Positions 9,576-18,608 of a stretch of DNA of 64,000 bases are shown here, in pieces. Origin of the DNA: Arthrobacter sp. 131MFCol6.1 (GTDB lineage Bacteria > Actinomycetota > Actinomycetes > Actinomycetales > Micrococcaceae). Numbering within the stretch: the first letter of the stretch is position 1; every line of letters begins with the position of its first letter. The stretch covers positions 372,001 to 436,000 of the forward strand of contig NZ_KB895541.1 of the NCBI RefSeq assembly GCF_000374925.1, written 5' to 3'. The notes beneath the pieces are model-generated. The model was not told the DNA's origin. It ran no database searches and saw nothing but the letters and a program-made list of their open reading frames with translations. A program made the position numbers and the translations under genes.

Positions 9576-11063
9576 TCACGCGTTCTGCGGGAAGCCGAGG
9601 TTGATGCCGCCGTGGCTCGGGTCCAGCCAGCGGGACGTGACGGCCTTGCCGCGGGTGAAGAATCCGACGCCTTCGGTGCCGTGGGCGTGGGTGTCGCCGA
9701 AGAGCGAGTTCTTCCAGCCGCCGAAGGAGTAGTAGGCCATTGGGACCGGCACCGGAACGTTGATGCCCACCATGCCGACCTCCACCTCGTTCTCGAAGCG
9801 GCGGGCCGCACCGCCGTCGTTCGTGAAGATCGCGGTGCCGTTGCCGTACGGGTTGGAATTGATCGTCTCGAGGGCCTGGTCGTAGCTGTCGACGCGGACC
9901 ACGGAGAGGACCGGGCCGAAGATCTCATCGGTGTAGATGGACATGTCGGTGGTGACGTTGTCGAAGAGGGTCGGCCCGACGAAGAAGCCCTCACCTTCGG
10001 CGTCGGCGGCGATGGTGCGGCCGTCGACGACGAGCGTGGCGCCGGCCGCTTCGCCGGCGTCGATGTAACCGGCCACCTTGTCCCGGTGCTGGGCCGTGAC
10101 GAGCGGGCCCATGTCACAGCCGCGCAGGCCGTCACCGGTGCGGATCGAGGTTGCTCGGCCGGCAATCTTGCGGACCAGTTCGTCCGCGATGTCGCCCACC
10201 GCGAGCAGCGCGGAGATGGCCATGCAGCGTTCGCCGGCGGAGCCAAAGCCTGCGTTGATGGCGGCGTCGGCGGCGAGGTCGAGATCGGCGTCGGGCAGGA
10301 CGATCATGTGGTTCTTGGCGCCGCCGAGGGCCTGGACGCGCTTGCCGTTGGCGTTGGCGGTCTCGTAGACGTACTTGGCGATCGGTGTGGATCCCACGAA
10401 GGACACGGCCTTGATGTCCGGGTGGGTCAGCAGTGCATCGACGGCCACCTTGTCGCCGTGCAGGACGTTGAAGATGCCGTCCGGCAGCCCGGCTTCCTTC
10501 CACAGTTCGGCCATCCAGTTGGCGGCGGTCGGGTCCTTTTCGCTCGGCTTGATGACCACGGTGTTGCCCGCGGCAATGGCCAGGGGGAAGAACCACATCG
10601 GAACCATGGCCGGGAAATTGAACGGGCTGATGATGGCGACCGGGCCCAGGGCCTGGCGGACGGAATGGACGTCCACGTTGGTGGAGGCGTTCGCCGTGAA
10701 GCTGCCCTTGATCAGGTGCGGGATGCCGCAGGCAAATTCCACGACCTCCTGGCCGCGGGTGACCTCGCCCAGGGCATCGTCCAGGACCTTACCGTGCTCT
10801 GATGTGATGATGGCCGCGAGTTCGTCCTTGCGGGTGTTCAGCAGCTCGCGGAATGCGAAAAGGATCTGGGTGCGGCGGGCGAGCGAGGTGTCGCGCCAGG
10901 CCGGGAAGGCGGCCTTGGCCGCGGCAACGGCGGCATTGCTTTCAGCGACGCTGGCGAGCACAACCTGTCCGGTCACCTTTCCGGTGGCGGGGTTCGTGAC
11001 GGGGGCTGTGCGGTCCCCGGCGGGGACGTGGGTGCCGTTGATCCAGTGCTTGATCGTGTTCAA
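9576..11063 (-). CDS. mmsA: CoA-acylating methylmalonate-semialdehyde dehydrogenase
   Basis: A 495-residue aldehyde dehydrogenase with the catalytic Cys280 in GFGSAGERCMA, the sequence context characteristic of MmsA rather than generic ALDHs. ISPFNFPAMVPMWF and the NAD-binding VGSTPIAKYV segment also fit. It oxidises methylmalonate or malonate semialdehyde to propionyl-CoA or acetyl-CoA with NAD+ and CoA. The start is a TTG at 11063 preceded by AGGAGA at good spacing, an uncommon start codon. It is the first gene of the MmsA-aminotransferase operon and is divergent from a PucR regulator. Confidence 0.93.
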   Translation of the reverse strand: MNTIKHWINGTHVPAGDRTAPVTNPATGKVTGQVVLASVAESNAAVAAAKAAFPAWRDTSLARRTQILFAFRELLNTRKDELAAIITSEHGKVLDDALGEVTRGQEVVEFACGIPHLIKGSFTANASTNVDVHSVRQALGPVAIISPFNFPAMVPMWFFPLAIAAGNTVVIKPSEKDPTAANWMAELWKEAGLPDGIFNVLHGDKVAVDALLTHPDIKAVSFVGSTPIAKYVYETANANGKRVQALGGAKNHMIVLPDADLDLAADAAINAGFGSAGERCMAISALLAVGDIADELVRKIAGRATSIRTGDGLRGCDMGPLVTAQHRDKVAGYIDAGEAAGATLVVDGRTIAADAEGEGFFVGPTLFDNVTTDMSIYTDEIFGPVLSVVRVDSYDQALETINSNPYGNGTAIFTNDGGAARRFENEVEVGMVGINVPVPVPMAYYSFGGWKNSLFGDTHAHGTEGVGFFTRGKAVTSRWLDPSHGGINLGFPQNA

Positions 11064-11181
11064 GGATTCTCCTCAGTGCTGTTTGATGTGTGGCGGCATT
11101 CGGTGCCGTGCTGTGCGTCCAGTCTGTCCGCGGCCGCGTAACCCCGTAAGGGGCAGTGTGTAAAGAATTGCGCTCCTGGGA

Positions 11182-11194
11182 TTACACTCTGTAA
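11182..11194 (+). promoter_or_regulatory. TTACA-N3-TGTAA palindrome overlapping a possible leaderless promoter
   Basis: TTACACTCTGTAA abuts the ATG of the PucR gene at 11195. It contains TACACT (TANNNT) at 11183-11188, the spacing expected for a -10 box of a leaderless transcript. There is no Shine-Dalgarno before this ATG. A partial copy (TGTGTAA) occurs at about 11157-11163. Autoregulation is inferred. Confidence 0.55.
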
Positions 11195-12856
11195 ATGCTC
11201 CCTACGGTCCGTGCCATCCTTGACCTTCCCGTTCTGCGTGATGCGGACCCGAGGGTGCTCGGTGGTTTAGCCGGTTTGGACGCGCCGGTGCGCTGGGTGC
11301 ATGTCAGCGAGCTGCTCGACGTCGGCGGGCTGCTCTCCGGCGGGGAACTGGTGCTGACCACGGGCCTTGAGCTGGAAAAGGAACCCGGCCTCACGGCGTC
11401 GTTCATCAGATCCCTGGAGGGGGCCGCAGCCGCCGGGCTGATCGTCGAACTTATCGGAAACAGGGAACGCAGCATGGCCGCGCTGCGGGCCGCGGCCAGG
11501 CGGGCCTCACTTCCGGTGATTGTCCTCGAGCGGCGCGTGCGGTTCGTCCAGGTCACGGAAGTAGTGCACCGGATGATCGTGGCGGAGCAGCTCGAACGCG
11601 TGGAGCGCGCCAGAGATGTCCATGAGGCCTTCACCGTGCTGAGCCTGGAAAGCGCGGGGAGCCAGCAGGTGGTGGAGCAGGCGGCGATGATGATCGACGC
11701 CCCCGTGGTCTTGGAGGACCTCTCCCATCTGGTCCTCAGCTATTCCGCCCGGCAGCTGGACACGGCAGAACTCTTGGAAGACTGGGAGCCGCGGTCCCGA
11801 ACCACGCCGTCGCCGGCCTCGACGGCTCGGACCGGGCCGGAGGAGTGGCTTCAGACGCCGGTGGGCGTGCGGGGGCAGCTGTGGGGTCGGCTGATTGTGC
11901 CGGTGCCGCTCGACGACGACGAGACGGCCGCAATGGTCCTGGAGCGCGCGGCACAGACCCTGGCCATTAACCGCCTCGCGGAACGGGACCGGCTCGAACT
12001 GAGCCAGCGGGCCCAGGCAGGTCTGTTCAACGCGCTGCGCCAGCCCCGCGGACTGAGCGACGCCGAAGCCCTTGCCCGCGCCGGATCTCTGGGGCTGAAG
12101 CGGTCACCGCTGTACGTGCCTGTCGTGTTCCGGACCACCCCGGCCCCGCAGGCTGCCGCGCACGGCGCAACGCTTCCGCCGGGCGATCCGCTCGCCGGCC
12201 AGCAGGAGGAGCGGGAGCTGCTGGAACTCTTGGCCCGGACACTCAAAACAAGCTCCGGCACCGCCTTGACGGCCAGCATCCGATCGGGTTCGGTCGGCAT
12301 GATCCTGGGACTGCCGGCACACCGGCTCCAGGAGGCGGTGCTCCAGCACCTCGCCCGGGTCGTTGCCGAACACACCGGTCCTTCCGGGGATGCGGGAGCC
12401 TGGGCGGCGCCGCGCTGGACCATCGGCGTCGGACGCCCCACCAGTTCCCTGCTCGACGCCGCAGCGGGCATCGACGAAGCGGCCCACGTCGCCGAGACGG
12501 CGGCGACCCTGCGCGACGGCGGAAAGTCCTTCTACCGAGCCACGGATGTCCGGCTCCGGGGACTCCTGGCCCTGCTTCGCCACGACCCGCGTGTGCAGCA
12601 ATTCGTCGAATCGGAACTGGCATCCCTCCTCACGGCTGAAGCCCAAGGCCAGGTAGGCCAGCTGGAACTGCTCGGGAAGTATCTGGAATCCGGCGGCAAC
12701 AAGGCGGCGATGGCCCGCAGCGGCTACCTGAGCCGTCCTACGCTCTACGCTCGGCTGGCCAAACTGGAGGAACTGCTGGCGGTGGATCTCGACGACGCCG
12801 AATCCAGGACATCCCTACACGTCGCACTCTTGTTGCACCGGCTGCGGGGGCTCTAA
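11195..12856 (+). CDS. PucR family transcriptional regulator
   Basis: A 553-residue regulator with the PucR layout: an N-terminal purine-catabolism sensory domain (residues about 1-125, starting MLPTVRAILDLPVL), a central GGDEF-like region, and a C-terminal PucR helix-turn-helix around LELLGKYLESGGNKAAMA followed by YLSRPTLYARLAKLEELL. PucR/GabR-type proteins activate catabolism of amines, GABA or beta-alanine in actinobacteria. It is divergent from mmsA and the aminotransferase, which are its likely targets. No ribosome-binding site precedes the ATG, so a leaderless mRNA is likely. Confidence 0.92.
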   Translation: MLPTVRAILDLPVLRDADPRVLGGLAGLDAPVRWVHVSELLDVGGLLSGGELVLTTGLELEKEPGLTASFIRSLEGAAAAGLIVELIGNRERSMAALRAAARRASLPVIVLERRVRFVQVTEVVHRMIVAEQLERVERARDVHEAFTVLSLESAGSQQVVEQAAMMIDAPVVLEDLSHLVLSYSARQLDTAELLEDWEPRSRTTPSPASTARTGPEEWLQTPVGVRGQLWGRLIVPVPLDDDETAAMVLERAAQTLAINRLAERDRLELSQRAQAGLFNALRQPRGLSDAEALARAGSLGLKRSPLYVPVVFRTTPAPQAAAHGATLPPGDPLAGQQEERELLELLARTLKTSSGTALTASIRSGSVGMILGLPAHRLQEAVLQHLARVVAEHTGPSGDAGAWAAPRWTIGVGRPTSSLLDAAAGIDEAAHVAETAATLRDGGKSFYRATDVRLRGLLALLRHDPRVQQFVESELASLLTAEAQGQVGQLELLGKYLESGGNKAAMARSGYLSRPTLYARLAKLEELLAVDLDDAESRTSLHVALLLHRLRGL

Positions 12857-13130
12857 CAGCGGAATCTCCGTCCCAGGCAGATGGCACAAGCCGCCCTCCG
12901 CCGTGAGGACGGCCGTGCAACACGCCTTGACGAAAATGTAGGCGTCGGTGAGCTGTGAGTGGAGCACGACACATGCACTGTCATCGGCCGGCTCTTTAGC
13001 GGTTGAAGGCGCTAGTGGACCTAGTTGGGTCCCTCTGACGGTTGTCGCGGCTCTTGCCTGCCGCCGCGGTGGCCTGTGAAGTTGTGTGGGTGGCCGAGAT
13101 AAACGACTGGGGTTGTCATCTTGCGTTGCC

Positions 13131-14156
13131 TTAGGCGCTGCTTTCCCGAACGCACAAGGTTGGTTCCAGCCTGACCGGTTCGACGTGTTCGCCGTCCAGA
13201 ACATGCTTGAGGAGCTGCACCGCCGTCCTCCCGATGTCGAGCATGGGCGAGTGGACCGAGGACAGCTGAATAGGAAGCTCCGCGGCCAGGGAGGTGTCAT
13301 TGAAACCAACCACCGCGACGTCGTCGCCGACGCTAAGTCCGTGGGATCGTAAGGCGCCCATGGCGCCGATGGCCGCGAAGTCATTGACGGCGAAAAGTGC
13401 AGTCGGACGGGGTTTGCAGTGGGTCAGGATCGACTCGGCCGCTTCCCGTCCGCCAGCGGTATCGAACCGGGACCAGACCACGGCCTTACGGGGGATTTTT
13501 CCGCCGAGCGAACGCCAGCGGTCCACGAAGCCGGCCGTCCGGTCAACGGCTGTGCTGGCGTAGGGCTCGCCGGCGATCACGGCGACGTTCCGGTGCCCCT
13601 TGCTCCACAGGTGGTCGGCCACGAGCTCGCCGCCAAGGAGGTCGTCGCAAGTGGCGGACGGGTAGCCCGGGACGCGGCGGTTCACGAGCACGAACGGCAC
13701 CTTACGGGCAGTCAACTCCTGCAACAGGCCACCGTCCAGATGTGCGTCGCCGATGATCAGTCCGTCCACGCGCCGGGCCAGCATGATGTCGGTCTTGCGC
13801 CGTTGTTCCTCCGGGTCGTCGCGGGAGTTCATGACGAACGTGGAATAGCCGAGTTCTGCCGCGGCCTCGTCGATGCCCTCGTACATGATCGCCAGGACAA
13901 GGTCCGAAAGCCGGGGCACAATCACGCCCATGAGGCGGGTGCGCCGCGTCCGCAGTCCGGCGGCCTGAGGGTCGGGGGAGTAGCCCCGATTCCGCGCCAG
14001 CTCACGTACGCGTTCGGCCGTGGCCAGGGAGGCTGCCCCTCTTGCCACCTCGGAGCCCGAGTGCAGGATCCTGGACACAGTCGACGGGTGGATGCCGAGC
14101 TCGTTCGCCAGATCCTTCAGCGTAACCGTGCGGTCCCCAGCTCTGGATTCTTCCAT
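13131..14156 (-). CDS. LacI family transcriptional regulator
   Basis: A 341-residue LacI/GalR regulator. The N-terminal HTH is VTLKDLANELGIHPSTVSRIL (residues about 11-31), followed by a hinge helix and a periplasmic-binding-protein-like effector domain with GVIVPRLSDLVLAIMYEGI and VDGLIIGDAHLDG. It is divergent from the asparaginase-deacetylase-MFS-SDR operon. Two copies of a perfect CCCAATCGATTGGG palindrome occupy the intergenic region, the usual LacI operator design of symmetric sites around a central CG. The effector is probably an intermediate of the adjacent pathway rather than a sugar, but this is inference. Confidence 0.93.
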   Translation of the reverse strand: MEESRAGDRTVTLKDLANELGIHPSTVSRILHSGSEVARGAASLATAERVRELARNRGYSPDPQAAGLRTRRTRLMGVIVPRLSDLVLAIMYEGIDEAAAELGYSTFVMNSRDDPEEQRRKTDIMLARRVDGLIIGDAHLDGGLLQELTARKVPFVLVNRRVPGYPSATCDDLLGGELVADHLWSKGHRNVAVIAGEPYASTAVDRTAGFVDRWRSLGGKIPRKAVVWSRFDTAGGREAAESILTHCKPRPTALFAVNDFAAIGAMGALRSHGLSVGDDVAVVGFNDTSLAAELPIQLSSVHSPMLDIGRTAVQLLKHVLDGEHVEPVRLEPTLCVRESSA

Positions 14157-14275
14157 TCGTTCCCCTGCCTCAGCTCAAAAAGACGTCATCACCAAGACTG
14201 CCCGATAACCTGCGCAAGTCTGATCAGGGAGCCCTTGACGTGCCGCACCTCACATTCTATAGTCATTTCATCGCC

Positions 14276-14293
14276 AACCCAATCGATTGGGTT
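14276..14293. promoter_or_regulatory. LacI-type operator O1
   Basis: AACCCAATCGATTGGGTT is an 18-bp perfect palindrome with a central CG, as in LacI-family operators. Its centre lies 112 bp from a second near-identical copy, a spacing suited to DNA looping. Assigned to the adjacent LacI protein by position. Confidence 0.8.
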
Positions 14294-14388
14294 GCCGGGA
14301 TCCCGGCGCCAATCGGCGAAGTGTTTACACCCTCGAAACACCCGGAAGCATCTTCAGGAAACATCGCAAAGATAATTTTTAACCTACA

Positions 14389-14404
14389 ACCCAATCGATT
14401 GGGT
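14389..14404. promoter_or_regulatory. LacI-type operator O2
   Basis: ACCCAATCGATTGGGT is a 16-bp perfect palindrome sharing its whole core with the copy at 14276-14293. It lies about 40 bp before the asparaginase start, so repressor bound here would block that promoter. Confidence 0.8.
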
Positions 14405-14444
14405 AAGCATCTTTCGCAGCAGATGCAGGACAAGCGGAGTGGAA

Positions 14445-15464
14445 ATGACTGTCACAAAATTGGATGGCCCCCATGTGGTGCTGTTGGCCACGGGAGGAAC
14501 AATATCCTCCCGTGCGTCGGAGACCGGGGGAGCCGCCGTGGCCTCGGACACGGGAGAGGACGTGTTCGCCAGCATGGGGGTGCCGGCCGCGCATCCGGTC
14601 CGCGTGGTCGATGTCTTTCGGAAGGGTTCGTACTTGCTAACGGTGGAGGACATGATCGCCATCTGCGCCAGGATCCGGCTCGCTCTGGCTGACCCCCAGG
14701 TTTTGGGGGTCGTGGTCACCCATGGCACGGACACGATGGAGGAGACAGCCTATCTGGTGGACCTCACCCACGATGATCTCCGCCCCGTCGTGTTCACCGG
14801 AGCACAGCAGGCGGCCGATTCCCCGGCGCCGGACGGTCCCGGCAATCTGTACCGGGCGATCGCCGTCGCCGGGTCCCCGCAGTCGCGGGGGAGGGGCGTG
14901 TTGTTGGAGTTTGCCGGAACCATCTTCCCTGTGACCGGGGTCCGGAAAAGCCACACAACGCGGCTCGATGCTTTTGCCAACCCGGATTTCGGCACTGCGG
15001 GTTCGGTGTCCGAGTCCGGCGAGGTCATGATGCAGGCGGCACGCCCCGGAATGGCCCCGTTGCCCTTGCCGGACGTCGCCGCCGGTTCGCCTCGCGTGGA
15101 CCTTATTGCCTCTTACCCGGGAGCCGACTCCACTCTCCTGCGGGCTTCCCTGGAGGCCGGGGCGGCAGGGATTGTGCTCCAGGGCACGGGGACGGGCAAC
15201 GCCAACCGCGCGCTGTGCCGTGAGGTCGCCGACGCTACCGCGGCCGGCGTCGTGGTTGTGACGAGCACCCGCGTGGAAGCCGGCGCCGTCGTGCCCCGGT
15301 ACGGCGACGGCGGCGGAGACGACCTGCGGGTTGCCGGTGCCATACCCTCCGGGCTGCTCAGGCCATCCCAATCGCTGGTCCTTCTCAGTCTGCTGCTCAG
15401 ACTTGACACCCCCACTGCGCGGATAGCGGAAACTTTCGCCCGCCGGGGCGCGCCCCCTGACTAG
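14445..15464 (+). CDS. Asparaginase-family amidohydrolase
   Basis: A 339-residue member of the asparaginase/glutaminase family. Both threonine motifs are visible: LLATGGTISS near the N-terminus and VVTHGTDTMEETAYL at about residue 90. I use the ATG at 14445 with GGAG six bases upstream; a GTG two codons earlier is possible. The first gene of a LacI-controlled operon whose next gene is a PgdA/imidase-like hydrolase. In that setting it may act on a half-amide such as a succinamate rather than on asparagine, but that is inference; canonical L-asparaginase activity is the default family expectation. No signal peptide is seen, so it should be cytoplasmic. Confidence 0.9.
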   Translation: MTVTKLDGPHVVLLATGGTISSRASETGGAAVASDTGEDVFASMGVPAAHPVRVVDVFRKGSYLLTVEDMIAICARIRLALADPQVLGVVVTHGTDTMEETAYLVDLTHDDLRPVVFTGAQQAADSPAPDGPGNLYRAIAVAGSPQSRGRGVLLEFAGTIFPVTGVRKSHTTRLDAFANPDFGTAGSVSESGEVMMQAARPGMAPLPLPDVAAGSPRVDLIASYPGADSTLLRASLEAGAAGIVLQGTGTGNANRALCREVADATAAGVVVVTSTRVEAGAVVPRYGDGGGDDLRVAGAIPSGLLRPSQSLVLLSLLLRLDTPTARIAETFARRGAPPD

Positions 15465-15555
15465 TCCCGCCCCGGAACCAGAACTTCATCAGCAGAACCA
15501 TCAACAAACCTCAGCAAGAAAACCTCTACAAGATACGCAGTGAAAGGTTGATCTC

Positions 15556-16443
15556 ATGACTAAGGACATCCAAGTCGCGTTCGGCGTCGACGTGGACGCA
15601 GTTGCCGGAATGCTCGGCTCCTACGGGGGCGAGGACTCGCCCTGTGATATCTCCCGGGGCTTGTTCAGCGGCGAGGTCGGCGGCCCGCGCCTCATCCGCC
15701 TGTTCGAGAAGTACAGTCTGCCCTCCACCTGGTTCGTGCCGGGCCATTCGATCGAGACCTTCCCGGACCTGACCCGGATGATCGTCGACGCCGGGCACGA
15801 AATCGGCGTGCACGGGTACTCGCACGAAAACCCCATCGCCATGACCCGCGAACAGGAGACCGCCATCCTGGACCGCTCGATCGAACTCATCGAGAAGGTC
15901 TCCGGCCGACGGCCCACGGGCTACGTTGCTCCCTGGTGGGAATTTTCCCCGGTCACCAACGAGATCCTGCTCGAACGCGGGATCAAATACGACCACTCTC
16001 TGATGCACAAGGATTTCGAACCCTACTACGTCCGGGTCGGCGACAGCTGGAAGAAGATCGACTACACCAAGGCCGCCGAAACCTGGATGGAGCCGCTGGT
16101 CAGGGGCACCGAAACCGACCTTGTCGAGATCCCCGCCAACTGGTACCTGGACGACCTCCCTCCCATGATGTTCATCAAGGCGGCCCCGAACTCCCACGGA
16201 TTCGTCAGCCCCCGGGACATTGAACAAATGTGGCGCGATCAGTTCGACTGGGTGTACCGGGAAATGGACCAGGCCGTCTTCACCATGACCATCCACCCGG
16301 ACGTCTCGGGCCGCCCCCAGGTGCTCCTCATGCTTGAGCGCCTCATCGAACACATCAACTCCCACGAAGGCGTCAGCTGGCTGACGTTTGACCAGATCGC
16401 GGACTCCTTCCTCGCCCGCAGCCCCCGAAAGGATAACCAGTAA
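15556..16443 (+). CDS. Polysaccharide deacetylase-like hydrolase (HpPgdA/imidase subgroup)
   Basis: A 295-residue NodB/CE4-fold protein lacking signal peptide or membrane anchor. Candidate metal ligands are Asp14 in FGVDVDAV, His86 and His90 in [11 protein letters not shown]. The domain begins at the N-terminus and covers the whole protein, and it contains [10 protein letters not shown] and the late [11 protein letters not shown] segment, resembling the cytosolic PgdA-like/allantoinase-like subgroup that includes cyclic imide hydrolases. A cell-wall role is therefore less likely than hydrolysis of a small cyclic amide. It overlaps the downstream MFS gene by the TAATG junction and follows the asparaginase gene in the same operon. 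Confidence 0.85.
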   Translation: MTKDIQVAFGVDVDAVAGMLGSYGGEDSPCDISRGLFSGEVGGPRLIRLFEKYSLPSTWFVPGHSIETFPDLTRMIVDAGHEIGVHGYSHENPIAMTREQETAILDRSIELIEKVSGRRPTGYVAPWWEFSPVTNEILLERGIKYDHSLMHKDFEPYYVRVGDSWKKIDYTKAAETWMEPLVRGTETDLVEIPANWYLDDLPPMMFIKAAPNSHGFVSPRDIEQMWRDQFDWVYREMDQAVFTMTIHPDVSGRPQVLLMLERLIEHINSHEGVSWLTFDQIADSFLARSPRKDNQ

Positions 16444-17831
16444 TGACCATCCAGCAGCCCGCCGTCGATCTGACGCAACCCGGACCGGACGAAAAACGCC
16501 GGTTCCCGGTTTTCTCCAAGCACCACACAACCGTCGCCACCGTCTTGGCGCTATGTGCCTGGACCGTCGCCGTATTCGACTTCGGACTTTTCGGCACCCT
16601 CCTGCCGGCCATGCAGCAGGAATTCGGCTGGACCGCCACCGAGGCCTACGCAATCAACACCTGGATCGCCGTCGGCACCGCGATCGTCTGCTTCGGAATC
16701 GGCCCCGTCATTGACCGGCTCGGCCGCCGCAAGGGCATGATGACGACTGTCGGCGGAACCGCCATTGTCTCCGGCCTGACAGCCCTGATCCCGACCGGAA
16801 TCCCGTTCCTCAGCAACGGCCTGTTGATTCTGGTTCGTTCCTTCGGTGGGCTCGGATTCTCCGAGCAGGCCGTCAACGCGACCTACATGAACGAGGTCTA
16901 CCAGGTCACCGAAGTCGCGGATAAGCGCAAGCGCCCCGGCTTCCACTACTCCTTCATCCAGGGCGGCTGGCCGCTGGGCTTCCTGCTCGCCAGCGCCCTC
17001 GCCCTCGTCTTCCTTCCGTCCCTTGGCTGGCGCGCCCTGTACCTGATGGCGACCGTTCCGGCAGCAATCATCGTGTGGCTCATTGCCAAGAAGCTGAAGG
17101 AAACGCCGCAGTTCGAACTGCACCAAAAGCTGACCCAACTTGAGAAGCACGGCAAGCCCGAGGAAGCCCACGCCCTGGCCCATGCATTCGGGGTCGAGCA
17201 CTCCTCCGCGGCCCCACTCAAGCGCATCTGGGAGCCGCACCTGCGCCGGAACACGATCGTCTTCTCGCTGGCCTGGATCTTCAACTTCTTCGGCATCCTG
17301 ATCTTCAGCATTCTCGGCAGCTCCGTCCTGAAGAACGCCAAGGGTGTGGAACTTTCCGATGCCTTCTGGATGCTGATCATCATCAACATGCTGGCGTACT
17401 TCGGCTACGTCTTCCACGGGTGGCTCGGCGACAAGATCGGCCGGAAGCGGACCATCATCGGCGGCTGGATTCTTTCCGGCATTTCGTTCTCCATCATGCT
17501 CAGCCCCATCGCCACCAGCCCCTTCATGATCATCGCAACCTACGGTGCCGGACTGTTCTTCCTGGTCGGGCCGTACGCCGCGATCCAGTACTTCATGGCC
17601 GAGTGCTACCCCGTCAGCTGCCGTGCCACCGGCACAGCCTTTATCGGCGCGATGAGCCAGCCCGGCACCATTCTCGGCGGGTTCCTGTTCACGCTTGCGG
17701 CCGCCAGCATGGGGACCGGCGCTGCCGCCCTGTGGGTCGGCGCGGCCGGGACGCTGTTCTCCGGCCTCCTGATGATCGCCGCGAAGCCGCCGGCCGAGGC
17801 CCTGCTTGAGGACCACCCCCATGACGTCTGA
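16443..17831 (+). CDS. MFS transporter
   Basis: A 462-residue major facilitator with about 12 transmembrane helices. The loop 2-3 motif DRLGRRKGMM and the equivalent DKIGRKRTIIGG in the second half are both present. A long central cytoplasmic loop (about residues 210-260) resembles metabolite:H+ symporters of the aromatic acid or sugar porter groups. The start overlaps the deacetylase stop (TAATG) and the end overlaps the next SDR start by 11 bases, showing strict operon organisation. It probably imports the substrate of the amidase/deacetylase pair. Confidence 0.9.
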   Translation: MTIQQPAVDLTQPGPDEKRRFPVFSKHHTTVATVLALCAWTVAVFDFGLFGTLLPAMQQEFGWTATEAYAINTWIAVGTAIVCFGIGPVIDRLGRRKGMMTTVGGTAIVSGLTALIPTGIPFLSNGLLILVRSFGGLGFSEQAVNATYMNEVYQVTEVADKRKRPGFHYSFIQGGWPLGFLLASALALVFLPSLGWRALYLMATVPAAIIVWLIAKKLKETPQFELHQKLTQLEKHGKPEEAHALAHAFGVEHSSAAPLKRIWEPHLRRNTIVFSLAWIFNFFGILIFSILGSSVLKNAKGVELSDAFWMLIIINMLAYFGYVFHGWLGDKIGRKRTIIGGWILSGISFSIMLSPIATSPFMIIATYGAGLFFLVGPYAAIQYFMAECYPVSCRATGTAFIGAMSQPGTILGGFLFTLAAASMGTGAAALWVGAAGTLFSGLLMIAAKPPAEALLEDHPHDV

Positions 17832-18588
17832 GAACAGGGTGGCCGTGATCACGGGAGCGGCCAGCGGCATTGGACGGGCACTCGCGGTCCACTACGCCCA
17901 CCGCGGGGTGCATTCGGTGATTGGCACCTTTCCCGGCGACCCGCACGATCCGGAGGAAACCCTTCGGCTGGTGAAAGCCGCCGGCGGCCAGGGAGTCATC
18001 CACGAAGTGGACGTCCGCAGTACCCCGTCCGTCGATGCCCTCGCCGAACGCGCCGTCCAGGAGTACGGCCGCCTGGACTACGCGGTGGCCAACGCCGGAA
18101 TCCTGCGGAACTCACCGCTGGAGGAGATGACCGATCAGCGCTGGCACGACATGCTCGACGTCGACCTCACCGGAGTCATGCGGACCCTGCGCGCTGGTTC
18201 CGCGAGGATGACCGACGGCGGAGCGATGGTTGCCGTGTCCTCCATTGCCGGGGGAGTCTACGGGTGGGAGGAGCATGCCCACTACGCAGCCGCCAAGGCA
18301 GGCATCCTCGGGCTGATCCGCAGTGCTGCCGCCGAGTTGGGGCCGCGCGGCATCCGCGCCAACGCCGTGATCCCCGGACTGATCGAAACTCCCCAATCCC
18401 TGGATCCGGTGAACTCCCTCGGGCCCGAGGGCCTGCAGCGCGCCGGTGGGGAAATCCCCTGGGGCCGCGTCGGACGGGCTGAGGAGGTGGCCAGCGTGAT
18501 CGGCTTCCTGACCTCCGATGATGCCGTCTACGTCACGGGGCAGTCCCTGATCGTCGACGGCGGTCTCACCATCAAGATGCGCGCCTGA
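17821..18588 (+). CDS. SDR family oxidoreductase (first of pair)
   Basis: A 255-residue classical short-chain dehydrogenase. The cofactor motif TGAASGIGRA is at about residues 11-20, NAG at about 90, and the catalytic serine and YxxxK are in VSSIAGG and HYAAAKAG. The start chosen, ATG at 17821, lies within the end of the MFS gene, giving an 11-base overlap; an upstream in-frame start at 17806 is possible. It probably oxidises or reduces a hydroxy intermediate of the operon's pathway with NAD(P). It is followed after 20 bases by a second SDR with only moderate similarity. Confidence 0.9.
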   Translation: MTSENRVAVITGAASGIGRALAVHYAHRGVHSVIGTFPGDPHDPEETLRLVKAAGGQGVIHEVDVRSTPSVDALAERAVQEYGRLDYAVANAGILRNSPLEEMTDQRWHDMLDVDLTGVMRTLRAGSARMTDGGAMVAVSSIAGGVYGWEEHAHYAAAKAGILGLIRSAAAELGPRGIRANAVIPGLIETPQSLDPVNSLGPEGLQRAGGEIPWGRVGRAEEVASVIGFLTSDDAVYVTGQSLIVDGGLTIKMRA

Positions 18589-18608
18589 CTGGTCCCGGAA
18601 GGAAAAGA

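Noticed and set aside
8174..10246. 690-codon version of the aminotransferase
   Set aside because: The first 233 codons are antisense-like low-complexity sequence overlapping mmsA on the same strand in another frame; the family starts at 9547.
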